64,000 bases of DNA, from NCBI RefSeq assembly GCF_004011865.1, contig NZ_RKLP01000015.1, positions 62,001 to 126,000 of the forward strand. The letters are read 5' to 3'. This DNA comes from Prescottella agglutinans (GTDB lineage: Bacteria; Actinomycetota; Actinomycetes; Mycobacteriales; Mycobacteriaceae). The translations under genes and the position numbers were made by a program. The notes under the pieces were generated by a model, which was not told where the DNA came from, made no database searches, and saw nothing but the letters and a program-made list of their open reading frames with translations. Below, in pieces: positions 16,629-26,034 of the stretch. The stretch's first letter is position 1. Each line of letters starts with the position of its first letter.

Positions 16629-17995
16629 CCGTAGACGCCACCCCGCCCGTGCGGCCCGGCAGCCACGTCGACCCGCTCGCGGGTCTCGACGAGGAGCGGC
16701 GGCGCTGGACCGAGCGGGCGTGGGCGCGGGTGAACCGTGAGCGGTTGCGGGACCTCACGGTGGGGTTGGTCGACATCGTCAGTCCCACCGGTGACGAGGC
16801 GCCGCTCGCCCGGCACATCACGGACACCCTCGCCGGTTCCGGCGTCGAGGCGCACACGATGTACCTCGACGATCGGCAGGCGAACTCGTGGGCGCGGGTG
16901 CGCGGCGCCGGCACCGGCCCCGACCTGCTGCTGTACGCGCCGATCGACACCGTCACGAGCGGCAACGCCGCGGAGGACGTGCCGTGGGCCGCGGAGACGC
17001 TGCGCCCGGACATGCGCGCCCACGCCGCCGTCGACGGCGACTACGTGGTCGGCCTCGGGGCGTCGAATCCGAAGGGGCACGCGGCGTGCGTCATGGCGGC
17101 CGTGGAGGCGATCCGTGCCGCGGAGATCCCGCTGACCGGTGACCTCCTGGCCGGATTCGGGGCCGGCGGGATGCCCACCAATGCTCGTCCTGGCGTGGGT
17201 AATCCGCGGCTCAACACGGGGCAGGGCGTCGGCTGCTCGTTCCTGCTGGAGCAGGGGGTGTGGGCGGACTTCGCGGTGATCGCCAAGCCGGGATGGACCG
17301 TGTCGTGGGAGGAGGTCGGGCTCGCGTGGTTCGAGATCACGGTGCACGGCAGCCACACCTACGTCGGTTCCCGGCACCGTCTGCCCTACCGGAACCCGGT
17401 CGCGCTGGCCGGGGAGGTCGCGGGGCGACTCGAGGACTGGTTTCCGGAGTACTCGACCCGCCACCGTGACGGCCTGGTGCTCCCGCAGGGCATGGTCGCG
17501 AACATCCGGGGCGGTTGGGAGCGCACCGCGTCCTTCACGCCGGGGCAGGTGCGGATGATGGTCGACCTGCGGCTGAGTCCGCGGACCACGCCCACCGCGG
17601 CCAAGCGCGAACTGGTCGCCGTGGTCCGCGAGATCGCGGCGGACCTGGACGCGCGGATCGACGTCGAGCAGATCCTGGCGATACCGGGGGAGGCCTCGGA
17701 CGAACAGATGTGGCTGTGCCGCAGTGCGATCGAGGCGTGGGAGGCGTTCGAGGGCGGGCCGCACCACGAGTTCCACGACGCCAGCGGCGCGACCGACGCC
17801 AACATCCTGCGCGGACGGGGCATCCCGACGGTACGCGTCGGAATGCCGAAGGTGGTCGACGCTCCGTTCGAGGTCGACTTCGCGATGGGGATGAACACCG
17901 TGGACCTGCGCGTGGCGGAGCGCCTCACGCGCTACCTGATCCGGGTCGCGGTCGACACCGCGACCCGCTCGCTCGAGGAAGTGGGGATCGACTGA
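16625..17995 (+). CDS. M20-family peptidase-like protein lacking metal ligands
   Basis: A 456-residue protein with the M20/ArgE-DapE layout: catalytic-type domain, lid/dimerisation domain (about 230-340), then return to the catalytic fold. The usual metal ligands appear missing: the GHxD motif reads APID (about 105-108), the bridging Asp of GRGxxDxKG is Asn (GASNPKG, about 148), the Glu-Glu pair is GAGG (about 180), and the C-terminal His region reads FEVDFAMG. The fold is otherwise well kept, so a non-metallo activity or a binding role is more likely than decay. GTG start overlaps the small gene before; TGATG junction to the dioxygenase after. M20 relatives are known in aromatic catabolism as aminohydrolases. 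Confidence 0.75.
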   Translation: MTVDATPPVRPGSHVDPLAGLDEERRRWTERAWARVNRERLRDLTVGLVDIVSPTGDEAPLARHITDTLAGSGVEAHTMYLDDRQANSWARVRGAGTGPDLLLYAPIDTVTSGNAAEDVPWAAETLRPDMRAHAAVDGDYVVGLGASNPKGHAACVMAAVEAIRAAEIPLTGDLLAGFGAGGMPTNARPGVGNPRLNTGQGVGCSFLLEQGVWADFAVIAKPGWTVSWEEVGLAWFEITVHGSHTYVGSRHRLPYRNPVALAGEVAGRLEDWFPEYSTRHRDGLVLPQGMVANIRGGWERTASFTPGQVRMMVDLRLSPRTTPTAAKRELVAVVREIAADLDARIDVEQILAIPGEASDEQMWLCRSAIEAWEAFEGGPHHEFHDASGATDANILRGRGIPTVRVGMPKVVDAPFEVDFAMGMNTVDLRVAERLTRYLIRVAVDTATRSLEEVGID

Positions 17996-18987
17996 TGGCG
18001 AAGCTGGTGCTGGGGGTCGGTGCGTCGCACAGCACCCTCATGAACACGCACTGGGAGGAGACGACCCACAAGGCGGAGGCCGAGCGGTTCCGTGACGCGT
18101 TGGGTGCGGCCCGTGACCGTATCGTGGCCGCCCGGCCGGACGTGGTGATCCTTCTCGGCTCCAACCACTTCCGTGGATTCTGGCTCGACCTCATCCCGCC
18201 GTTCACGCTCGGGGTGGGCGAGTGCAACGCGAGTGGGGAATCCGGGACGCCGAAGGGCCCGCAGAACGTCGACGTCGAGTTCGCGCGCCACCTCGCCGAT
18301 GAGGTGGTCGAGGGCGGTCGGTTCGATCTGGCGTTCTCGGCGCGTCTGCAGATCGATCACGGCCAGTCGCACGCGATCCAGTACCTGCTGGCGGGTCTCG
18401 ACGTCCCGATCGTCCCGCTCGTGGTCAACGTGTTCGCGCCCCCGCTGCCGACGTTCGATCGGTGCGAGGGCCTCGCGCTCGCGCTCCGCGACGCGATCGC
18501 GTCGTACCCCGGCGACAAGCGGGTCGCCGTCATCGCCTCGGGCGGGCTGTCGCATCGGCTGCCGTGGCCGGACTGGCGTGACCCGCACGGCGAGGACGAG
18601 GACTTCATGGTGCAGGCCTGGCTCGACGGCCGCGAGAACTGGTCCGACTACGACGCGCGCCGGCGGCAGATCATCCGGGCCGCCGAGGCCGCGATCTCAC
18701 CGGAGTTCGACGACCGGATCCTCGACCTGTTCGCGGTCGGCAAGGCCGGCGAACTCGCGGGCTACACGAGCGCGGACATCGAGACCGAGGCGGGCAACGG
18801 TGCCCAGGAACTCCGCACGTGGCTGATGATGGCCGCGATGATGGACTACATCCCCGCCGAACGGCTTGCCTACGAGGCTATTCCGGAATGGCTCACCGGA
18901 ATGGGCGTCGTGGTCCTGGATCCCGCGGCGGCACCGGCGGCGCACGGACATTCACCTTCATCTCTTCTGCAAAGGACACACTCATGA
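17995..18987 (+). CDS. Class III (LigB-type) extradiol dioxygenase, MhpB-like
   Basis: Iron(II) ring-cleavage dioxygenase of 330 residues. Histidines stand where MhpB (2,3-dihydroxyphenylpropionate 1,2-dioxygenase) has them: ASHS (H12), SNHF (H58), QIDHG (H122) and SGGLSHR (H187). IPPFTLGVGE and IPEWLTGMG also match MhpB. It should open a catecholic ring next to the hydroxyls, giving a yellow meta-cleavage product for the hydrolase encoded by the overlapping next gene. The C-terminal 25 residues are low-complexity. Operon order Rieske, extradiol, hydrolase parallels carABC of carbazole degradation. Confidence 0.87.
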   Translation: MAKLVLGVGASHSTLMNTHWEETTHKAEAERFRDALGAARDRIVAARPDVVILLGSNHFRGFWLDLIPPFTLGVGECNASGESGTPKGPQNVDVEFARHLADEVVEGGRFDLAFSARLQIDHGQSHAIQYLLAGLDVPIVPLVVNVFAPPLPTFDRCEGLALALRDAIASYPGDKRVAVIASGGLSHRLPWPDWRDPHGEDEDFMVQAWLDGRENWSDYDARRRQIIRAAEAAISPEFDDRILDLFAVGKAGELAGYTSADIETEAGNGAQELRTWLMMAAMMDYIPAERLAYEAIPEWLTGMGVVVLDPAAAPAAHGHSPSSLLQRTHS

Positions 18988-19856
18988 CAATCTGGAACGA
19001 ACTGGCCGGCATCGACTTCGCGGTCAAGACCGTCGACGCCGCGGGCATCCCCACCCGATCGCTGCAGGCCGGATCCGGCGACGAGGCGGTGGTCTTCCTG
19101 CACGGCACCAGCGGTCACCTCGAGGCCTTCGCCCGGAACATCGCGGTGCACGCCGAGCACTACGAGTGCCACGCGATCGACATGCTCGGGCACGGCTACA
19201 CCGGAAAGCCGGACTACCCGTACGAGATTCCGCGCTACGTCGAGCATCTCGTGAACTACCTCGACGCCGTCGGCCTGGAGAAGGTCCATCTGGTGGGCGA
19301 GTCGCTCGGTGGCTGGGTCGCCGCGCACCTGGCCAGCGAGCAGCCCGAGCGGGTGCTGTCGGTGCAACTGCTCGCGGCCGGCGGCACCGTGGCCAATCCG
19401 GAGATCATGGAGCGCATCCGCACCTCGACGGCCAGGGCGGTGCAGAGCGACGACGTCGAGCTGACCCGGGCGCGGCTGCGACTGCTCATGCACGACCCGG
19501 TCGACGCCACCGAGGAACTCGTCGAGGCGCGGCACCGGATCTACCACCAGCCGGACTTCGTCGCGAACATCCACAACCTGCTGTCCCTGCAGGACATGGA
19601 GACCCGTCAGCGCAACCTGCTGCGGCCGGATCGGCTCGCCCGGATCCAGGCACCCACCCTGGTGGTATGGGGTCACGAGAACCCGTTCGGTGACGTGCCG
19701 GAGGCGAAGAAGATGGCGGAGGACATCCCGGGCGCGCAGTTGCAGCTCTACCCCGAGTGCGGGCACTGGCCGCAGCACGAGCAGGCGGCGCTGTACAACC
19801 CGCTGAGCCTCGAGTTCCTGGCGAAGGCGTCCGCGCAGGCGAGCAGCGTCGCCTGA
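18984..19856 (+). CDS. Meta-cleavage-product hydrolase, MhpC/CarC-like
   Basis: Alpha/beta-hydrolase of 290 residues. HGTSGH gives the oxyanion region, GESLGG the nucleophile Ser, and ECGHWPQHEQAA the catalytic His in the form characteristic of C-C hydrolases. The acid segment reads WGHENPFGD, with Asn where the family Asp is common, so the acid may be the neighbouring Glu or the later Asp. AAAGGA precedes the ATG, which overlaps the dioxygenase stop. It would split the ring-cleavage product into a carboxylic acid and a 2-hydroxydienoate-type acid. Confidence 0.83.
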   Translation: MTIWNELAGIDFAVKTVDAAGIPTRSLQAGSGDEAVVFLHGTSGHLEAFARNIAVHAEHYECHAIDMLGHGYTGKPDYPYEIPRYVEHLVNYLDAVGLEKVHLVGESLGGWVAAHLASEQPERVLSVQLLAAGGTVANPEIMERIRTSTARAVQSDDVELTRARLRLLMHDPVDATEELVEARHRIYHQPDFVANIHNLLSLQDMETRQRNLLRPDRLARIQAPTLVVWGHENPFGDVPEAKKMAEDIPGAQLQLYPECGHWPQHEQAALYNPLSLEFLAKASAQASSVA

Positions 19857-19879
19857 GTCGCCTTCCCGCCACCCCGTCG

Positions 19880-19916
19880 GTGAAGCCGGCCGCGCGTCCC
19901 GCGTGGCCGGCTTCAC
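19880..19916 (+). terminator. Hairpin after the ring-cleavage genes
   Basis: Perfect 12-bp stem, GTGAAGCCGGCC (19880-19891) with 19905-19916, loop of 13 bases, no T-run. It ends only a few bases before the GAGAGGA ribosome site of the next gene, so it may be a processing or attenuating hairpin rather than a full stop. Confidence 0.55.
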
Positions 19917-19934
19917 GCATCGAGAGGACCGTCC

Positions 19935-20885
19935 GTGATGCGGATACTGCTGTTGGCGCCGGACGACCACGACGACCTGGGACGACACCTGCGCGGTGCG
20001 GTCCCGGAGGCCGAGGTGGTCCGACCGGTCACCCGTACCCGGGCCGAGCTGCGTGCCCTGCTCCCCGGCGCCGACATCGTCGTCGGCGACTGGAGCGGTG
20101 AACTACCCTTGGGCGCAGCGGAAGCCGCGGTCGGCGGTCATCTGCGGCTCGTCCAGCAACCGGGGGTCGGCGTCAACTGGATCGACGTCGACGCGTGGCA
20201 CCGCGCCGGGGTGCCGGTGGCCAACACCCCCGGGGCGAACGCGGCCTCGGTGGCGGAGTGGGCCGTCGTCGCGGCCGCGAGCCTGAGCAGATCGATGGGC
20301 TGGGGGCACGACGAGATGCGCCGCGGGCAGTGGCCGCAGGAGCGGATCCTCGAGCGCGGCTGCCGCGACCTCGGCGATCGTCGGGTCGGGATAGTCGGGT
20401 TCGGTGACATCGGCAGGCGCTGTGCCGGACTGTTCGAGGCGTTCGGCTGCGAGGTCTCGTACACGGCGCAACGACCGAGAGCCGACGCGGCGGCCCGGTA
20501 TCTCGAACTCGACGACCTGCTCGCCGTGTCGGACGTGCTGGTGCTCGCGGTTCCCCTGACGCCGGTGACCCGCGGGTTGATCGGTGCCCGCGAACTCGCG
20601 CGGTTGCCGGAGGACGCGATCGTCGTGAACGTCGCTCGCGGGTCGGTAGTCGACGAGTCGGCGCTGACCGTCGCGCTGCGGTCCGGGCGGCTGGGCGGTG
20701 CCGCGCTGGACGTCTTCGACGACGAACCGCTCGCACCGGACAGCGACCTGTGCCGGATCGACCGGGTCCTGCTCAGTCCGCACGTCGCCGGCGGCAGCGC
20801 CACCGCCCGCACGCGGATCTACGCGATGACAGCCCGCAACGTGAGTCGGGTGTGCACGGGGCGCGCGCCCCGCTGGACCCTCTGA
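19935..20885 (+). CDS. D-2-hydroxyacid dehydrogenase, paralogue of 10228
   Basis: A 316-residue D-isomer-specific 2-hydroxyacid dehydrogenase with VGFGDIGRR, catalytic Arg (VNVARGSVVDE), Glu (DVFDDEPL) and His (SPHVAGG). It starts at GTG 19935 or the adjacent ATG 19938; GAGAGGA fits either. It is closely related to the 10228 protein over its whole length but keeps the standard Gly-Arg after the dinucleotide motif. The duplicated pair may act on different stereo- or chain variants of one intermediate. Confidence 0.85.
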   Translation: MMRILLLAPDDHDDLGRHLRGAVPEAEVVRPVTRTRAELRALLPGADIVVGDWSGELPLGAAEAAVGGHLRLVQQPGVGVNWIDVDAWHRAGVPVANTPGANAASVAEWAVVAAASLSRSMGWGHDEMRRGQWPQERILERGCRDLGDRRVGIVGFGDIGRRCAGLFEAFGCEVSYTAQRPRADAAARYLELDDLLAVSDVLVLAVPLTPVTRGLIGARELARLPEDAIVVNVARGSVVDESALTVALRSGRLGGAALDVFDDEPLAPDSDLCRIDRVLLSPHVAGGSATARTRIYAMTARNVSRVCTGRAPRWTL

Positions 20886-21111
20886 CGGAGCCCCCGAAGT
20901 CCGTCGTCCGGTCGGATCGGTACAGGTCAGCATGTTTCCCGCGCGTTTCCGAACGTGCGCCGCGTCGCGCTCGGATGTTGCGGCCACGTAAGTTCTCCGG
21001 CCCGGTCCGCACGGTGGACCGCGTTCGTTCTCGTCGCGATTCGCCGCCGTTAGGTTTCTTCACCACGACCCCGCAAATGCGGCGCAGATCACAGAACGAA
21101 GGTGTGCACAC

Positions 21112-22088
21112 ATGGCCTGGCGATCGACATTCGGCAAGGTGACCCTTGCATCAGCAGCACTTGTTCTGACGGTGGCCGCGGGGGCGTGCAGCCGCCCCGC
21201 CACCCAGAGCACGGCCGACACCGGTGGCGGCCCCCTGCGGATCGCGGTCGGCATCGACGCGTCCTACGCCCCGTTCTTCGTCGCCGACCAGGAGGGGATG
21301 TTCGCGGACGAGGGCCTCGACGTCCAGCTGGTCCAGTTCGGCCGCGGCGGCGAGGCCGTGGACGCGCTGGCCACCGGACAGGTCCAGGTGGCAGGAAGCT
21401 CGGATACCACGACGATCGCGCAGTTGCGCCAGAATCCCTCGCTGCGGGCCATGTACTCGTACGAGGTGTCCGGCGACTACATCAAGGTCGTGTTGCGCAA
21501 CGGGGTCGACTCCGCGACCGGCATCAAGAAGATGGGCATCGTTCCGGGACTGAGCCAGATCTCGACGGACAAGTACCTCGAGGCCAACGGAATAGCCCCG
21601 GGCGCAGTCGCGATGGTGTCGGCGACGCCGACCGACATGCCGGCGCTGCTCAGCCGCGGCGACATCGACGGATACGTGCTGTGGGAGCCGTGGCCGGCCA
21701 CCGCGCTGTCGCAGGGCAGTGGGCACGTCGTCGCGGCCACCGGCGACTACGACTGGTTCTACCACCACTGGGCCATCACGACGGCGCCGTGGCTGGACCA
21801 GAACGAGGACACCGCCCGCAAGATCGCGAAGGTGCTCGCCGAGGCGAGCGAACGGGTCGAGGCCGATCCGCAGGCGGCGGCCGTCGCGACCAAGAAGGCC
21901 GTCAACGTGGCCGAGGACCAGACCGTCACGGCAGTGAGCGAAATCGATTTCGGTGTCGAGAATCTCACCGAGAAGGACGTGGAGTCCGCACAGTCGATCG
22001 TCGACTTCTACAAGAAGATCGGCGTTCTCTCCGAGCAGCCCGACCTCACCTCGGCGATGCTGCTCGATTGGTACCAGGAGGACAAGCA

Positions 22089-22092
<4 letters not shown>
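21112..22092 (+). CDS. SsuA/NMT1-like substrate-binding lipoprotein
   Basis: Periplasm-side binding protein of an ABC importer, 326 residues. The lipoprotein signal ends VAAGAC with the lipidated Cys at residue 26. The mature part (IAVGIDASYAPFFVADQEGMF, GQVQVAGSSDTTT, GDIDGYVLWEPW) is of the nitrate/sulfonate/aromatic-acid class. The 226-base region upstream (20886-21111) carries no gene and probably its promoter. GTGA overlap with the ATPase gene. It resembles the orphan protein at 32938. Likely brings in the aromatic acid used by the island. Confidence 0.85.
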
Positions 22093-22891
<799 letters not shown>

Positions 22892-22895
<4 letters not shown>

Positions 22896-23725
22896 CCGCC
22901 GTGGCCGAGACACCTGCCACCGTGCGCGCCGCCCGCACGCCACGCACCCGCCGCCGCAGCGCCGGTGCGTCCGGCGCCGCCGTTCGCACCGCACTGTTGT
23001 GGATCGCGTCCGCCGTGATCGGCCTGGCGGTGTGGTCGTTCCTGGCCTGGTGGTATGGGCCGACGACGATCGCCTCGCCGGCCGAAGTATGGAAGGCCGC
23101 AACCGAACTGGCCGAGAGTGGGGTGCTGTGGACGTCGATCTGGGCGTCGGCGCAGCGGATCCTCATCGGCTGGAGCCTCGGCGTCGTGATCGGCGCGCCG
23201 ATCGGCATCCTCATGGGCCGGGTGAACATCGTGCGCCAGTTGCTCGACCCGTACATCGAGTTCTTCCGCTTCATCCCGCCGATCGCGTTCGTGACGCTCG
23301 CGGTGGTGTGGTTCGGCATCGGCGAGACCTCCAAGGTCGTGCTGATCTTCTACACCTCGGTCTTCATCGTCACCGTCAGCACGATCGCCGCCACCGTCGC
23401 GATCAGCGAGAACAAGCTGCAGGCCGCGACGAATCTGGGCGCGGGCAAGCTCCAGATCATGAAGACCGTCGTGCTGCCGTCGTCGGTGCCCGGCATCATC
23501 ACCGGTGCCCGCCTCGCGATGGGCAACAGCTTCCTGACGATCGTCTCCGCCGAGATCGTCGCCGCCGACCACGGCATCGGCTCCATGATCTGGCAGGCGC
23601 GCAACTACGGCCGCATCGACTGGACGTTCGTCGGCATCATCGTGCTGGGCATCATGGGTTTCCTGTTCGACCGGATCCTGCGCCTGCTCTCGACGCGGTA
23701 CCTCGCCCGGTACGGCGTCAAGTAG
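22892..23725 (+). CDS. ABC transporter permease, SsuC/TauC-like
   Basis: Membrane subunit of 277 residues with an Arg/Ala-rich cytoplasmic N-terminus of about 35 residues, then six hydrophobic segments. The EAA loop that docks the ATPase reads AATNLGAGKLQIMKTVVLPSSVPGI. Completes the binding protein-ATPase-permease set; probably a homodimer in the membrane. Followed after 36 bases by the class II aldolase gene, so substrate uptake and metabolism may be co-transcribed. Confidence 0.88.
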
Positions 23726-23761
23726 ACCCGTTCATTCATCCGTCGAATCTGAAGGGACGCA

Positions 23762-24544
23762 ATGACTCACGCACCCACCATCGCCGAGCTGGCCGGCATC
23801 CCCGGACGACCCGAGTCCGGCGACGTCGAGACCCAGCGCCGTCGTCGCAAGGTCGCGGTGATCGGCGGCTACCGGATCCTGTCGCGCTTCGGCCTCGACG
23901 AGGGCATCTCGGGGCACATCACCGCGCGCGACCCGGAGCGTCCCGACACGTTCTGGACGGCGCCGTTCGGCCGGCACTTCTCCCGCGTGACACCCGACGA
24001 ACTGCTGCACGTCGACTCCGACGGCACCATCCTGTCGGGCGACGGGCCGCTCAACCGCGCCGCGTTCGTCATCCACTCCAAGGTGCACGAGGCGCGCCCG
24101 GACGTCGTGGGTGCCGTGCACGCACACGGACTGCAGGGCAAGGCGTTCTCGTCGCTGCACCGGTTGCTGAGCCCGATCACGCAGGACGCGTGTGCCTTCT
24201 ACGAGGACCACTCGATCTACGACCAGTACCACGGCGTCGCACTCGACGAGGAGGAGGGACGGCGCATCGCGGCCGCGCTGGGGCCCAACAAGGCGGTGGT
24301 CCTCACGAACCACGGGCACCTGACGGTCGGCACGTCGGTCGAGAGTGCCGTGTGGTGGTACGTGTCGATGGAGCGGTCTATGCAGGCCGAACTGGCCGCG
24401 CGGGCGGCCGGTGATCCCGTCGCGCTGCAGCACGAGATCGCCGCGCAGACGTACGAGGCCGTCGGCACCGAGAAGGTGGGGTGGTTCGCCTACTCGACCA
24501 TCATCCAGAAGATCGCCGCGGAGGAGCCCGACATCTTCGGCTGA
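23762..24544 (+). CDS. Class II aldolase/adducin-family protein
   Basis: Zinc-type class II aldolase fold of 260 residues. The metal-binding HAH (GAVHAHGLQG) and the later His (TNHGHLTVG) are present; the N-terminus has GISGHITARDP. Family members include sugar-phosphate aldolases and, relevant here, decarboxylases of dihydroxyaromatic carboxylates in phthalate degradation. Either retro-aldol cleavage of a hydroxy-oxoacid or decarboxylation of a ring-hydroxylated acid would suit the island. GAAGGGACG precedes the ATG; a strong terminator follows. A second family member is at 38399. Confidence 0.8.
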   Translation: MTHAPTIAELAGIPGRPESGDVETQRRRRKVAVIGGYRILSRFGLDEGISGHITARDPERPDTFWTAPFGRHFSRVTPDELLHVDSDGTILSGDGPLNRAAFVIHSKVHEARPDVVGAVHAHGLQGKAFSSLHRLLSPITQDACAFYEDHSIYDQYHGVALDEEEGRRIAAALGPNKAVVLTNHGHLTVGTSVESAVWWYVSMERSMQAELAARAAGDPVALQHEIAAQTYEAVGTEKVGWFAYSTIIQKIAAEEPDIFG

Positions 24545-24563
24545 CCCGCGGCACCTCCGTCAC

Positions 24564-24606
24564 GGCGGGCCCACCGGCAGACCTCTGCTCCGCCGGTGGG
24601 CCCGCC
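24564..24606 (+). terminator. Strong terminator after the aldolase gene
   Basis: Perfect 15-bp GC-rich stem, GGCGGGCCCACCGGC (24564-24578) with 24592-24606, loop 13 bases, followed by TTTC. Separates the transporter-aldolase transcript from the reductase gene. Confidence 0.75.
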
Positions 24607-24692
24607 TTTCGGCGTGCCTGGACCCGGGCGCCCGAGTCCGAACGTAGTCTGCTGACTGGACCGGTTTCATATGTCAAGGGCGACAGCATTAT

Positions 24693-24705
24693 TAGCGTTG
24701 TCGGC
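24693..24705 (+). promoter_or_regulatory. Leaderless -10 before the ferredoxin reductase gene
   Basis: TAGCGT at 24693-24698 ends seven bases before the ATG at 24706 with no Shine-Dalgarno sequence, the same layout as at 14215. A weak -35 candidate TGTCAA lies 15 bases upstream. Confidence 0.5.
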
Positions 24706-25710
24706 ATGAACGCATCGTCCAATGTCTCGACCGCACTCGAGGTCGACATCCTGATCATCGGCGCCGGCCCGGCGGGCCTCTACGGCGCGTACTACGCCGG
24801 CTTCCGGGGCCTGCGGGTGGCCGTGCTGGACGCACTGTCCGAGCCCGGCGGCCAGGTGAGTGCGATGTATCCGGAGAAGGCGATCCTCGACATCGCCGGA
24901 TTCCCCTCCGTGAAGGGGCGTGATCTGATCGACGGACTGCTCCAGCAGGCAGCGCCGTACGACCCGCAGTACCTGCTCGGGGAGCAGGCGCAGACGCTCA
25001 CACACCTCGCGGACGGTCGCGTCGTCGTCGGAACGAGCAAGGGGCGCAACGTGACCGCCGGTGCGGTGATCGTCACCGGCGGCATCGGCACCTTCACGCC
25101 CCGCCCGCTCGCCAAGGGCCTCGATTTCCTCGATCGCGGGCTGAGCTACTTCGTCCCCGATCTGTCGGCGCACGCCGGCAAGGACGTCGTGATCGTCGGC
25201 GGCGGCGACAGCGCCTTCGACTGGGCGGTTCACCTCGAGCCGATCGCGTCGTCGGTCACCCTGGTGCACCGCCGCGACAAGTTCCGCGCGCACGCGGCGA
25301 CCGTGACGAAGGTGCGGGAGAGCAGCGTGCGGATGATCGTCAACGCGGACGTGTCCGCGGTCCGCGGCAACGGCTGGATCTCGGAGGTGGACGTCGCGCA
25401 CAAGCTCGAGAAGAGCACCAGCACGCTGCCCGCGCAGTCCGTCATCGCCGCCCTCGGGTTCACCGCCGATCTGGGGCCGATGACCGAGTGGGGGCTCGAG
25501 ATCGACTCCCGCCACATCGTCGTGAACACCCGCATGGAGACCGCGGTTCCCCGCGTGTACGCGGCCGGCGACATCACCGACTACCCCGGCAAGGTCCGGC
25601 TCATCGCGGTCGGCTTCGGCGAGGCCGCGACCGCGGTCAACAACGCCGCCGCCACGATCGACCCGGACGCCGAGATCTTCCCCGGACATTCCACCGAACA
25701 GGAGCGCTGA
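24706..25710 (+). CDS. Thioredoxin-reductase-like ferredoxin-NADP+ reductase
   Basis: FAD/NAD(P) oxidoreductase of 334 residues: FAD site IIGAGPAGLYGAYYAG, NAD(P) site IVGGGDSAFDWAV, and the C-terminal AAGDITDYPGKVRLIAVGFG typical of TrxR-like ferredoxin reductases; there is no redox CxxC of thioredoxin reductases. It is followed three bases later by a ferredoxin gene, so it probably passes electrons from NADPH to that ferredoxin and on to the Rieske oxygenase or a P450-type partner elsewhere. Start supported by the leaderless promoter. Confidence 0.85.
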   Translation: MNASSNVSTALEVDILIIGAGPAGLYGAYYAGFRGLRVAVLDALSEPGGQVSAMYPEKAILDIAGFPSVKGRDLIDGLLQQAAPYDPQYLLGEQAQTLTHLADGRVVVGTSKGRNVTAGAVIVTGGIGTFTPRPLAKGLDFLDRGLSYFVPDLSAHAGKDVVIVGGGDSAFDWAVHLEPIASSVTLVHRRDKFRAHAATVTKVRESSVRMIVNADVSAVRGNGWISEVDVAHKLEKSTSTLPAQSVIAALGFTADLGPMTEWGLEIDSRHIVVNTRMETAVPRVYAAGDITDYPGKVRLIAVGFGEAATAVNNAAATIDPDAEIFPGHSTEQER

Positions 25711-25713
25711 ACA

Positions 25714-26034
25714 ATGGCATTCGTCATCGGCGAGGCATGCATCGACTACATGGACCGATCCTGCATGGAGGAATGCCCGGTCGACTGCATCTACGAGGGG
25801 GAGCGCAAGCTCTACATCAACCCGAACGAGTGCATCGACTGCGGCGCATGCGAACTCGCGTGTCCGGTGGAGGCGATCACCGTGGACCGCAAGGCGGATC
25901 CCGAGTACAAGGAGGACGCCAAGCGCTTCTTCCTGGAGATCCTTCCGACCCGGGCCGAGCCCGTCGGCAACCCGGGCGGCGCGGCGAAGATCGACGTGAT
26001 CGGCGTCGACACCCCGATGGTGGCGGCGTACTGA
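25714..26034 (+). CDS. fdxA: FdxA-type 7Fe ferredoxin
   Basis: Ferredoxin of 106 residues with nine cysteines in the FdxA spacing: C9, C17, C21 (SCMEECPVDC) and C40-x2-C43-x2-C46-x3-C50 (CIDCGACELACPV), giving one [3Fe-4S] and one [4Fe-4S] cluster. IYEGERKLYINP and the acidic tail are family features. AGGAG lies upstream of the ATG. It is paired with the reductase gene and overlaps the next ATG by one base. A 7Fe ferredoxin beside a Rieske oxygenase instead of a Rieske or 2Fe plant-type ferredoxin is less common. Confidence 0.88.
   Translation: MAFVIGEACIDYMDRSCMEECPVDCIYEGERKLYINPNECIDCGACELACPVEAITVDRKADPEYKEDAKRFFLEILPTRAEPVGNPGGAAKIDVIGVDTPMVAAY

Noticed and set aside
20886-21111. Small RNA or gene in the spacer before the importer genes
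   Set aside because: No stable hairpin with T-run and no frame with ribosome site; most likely promoter sequence only.
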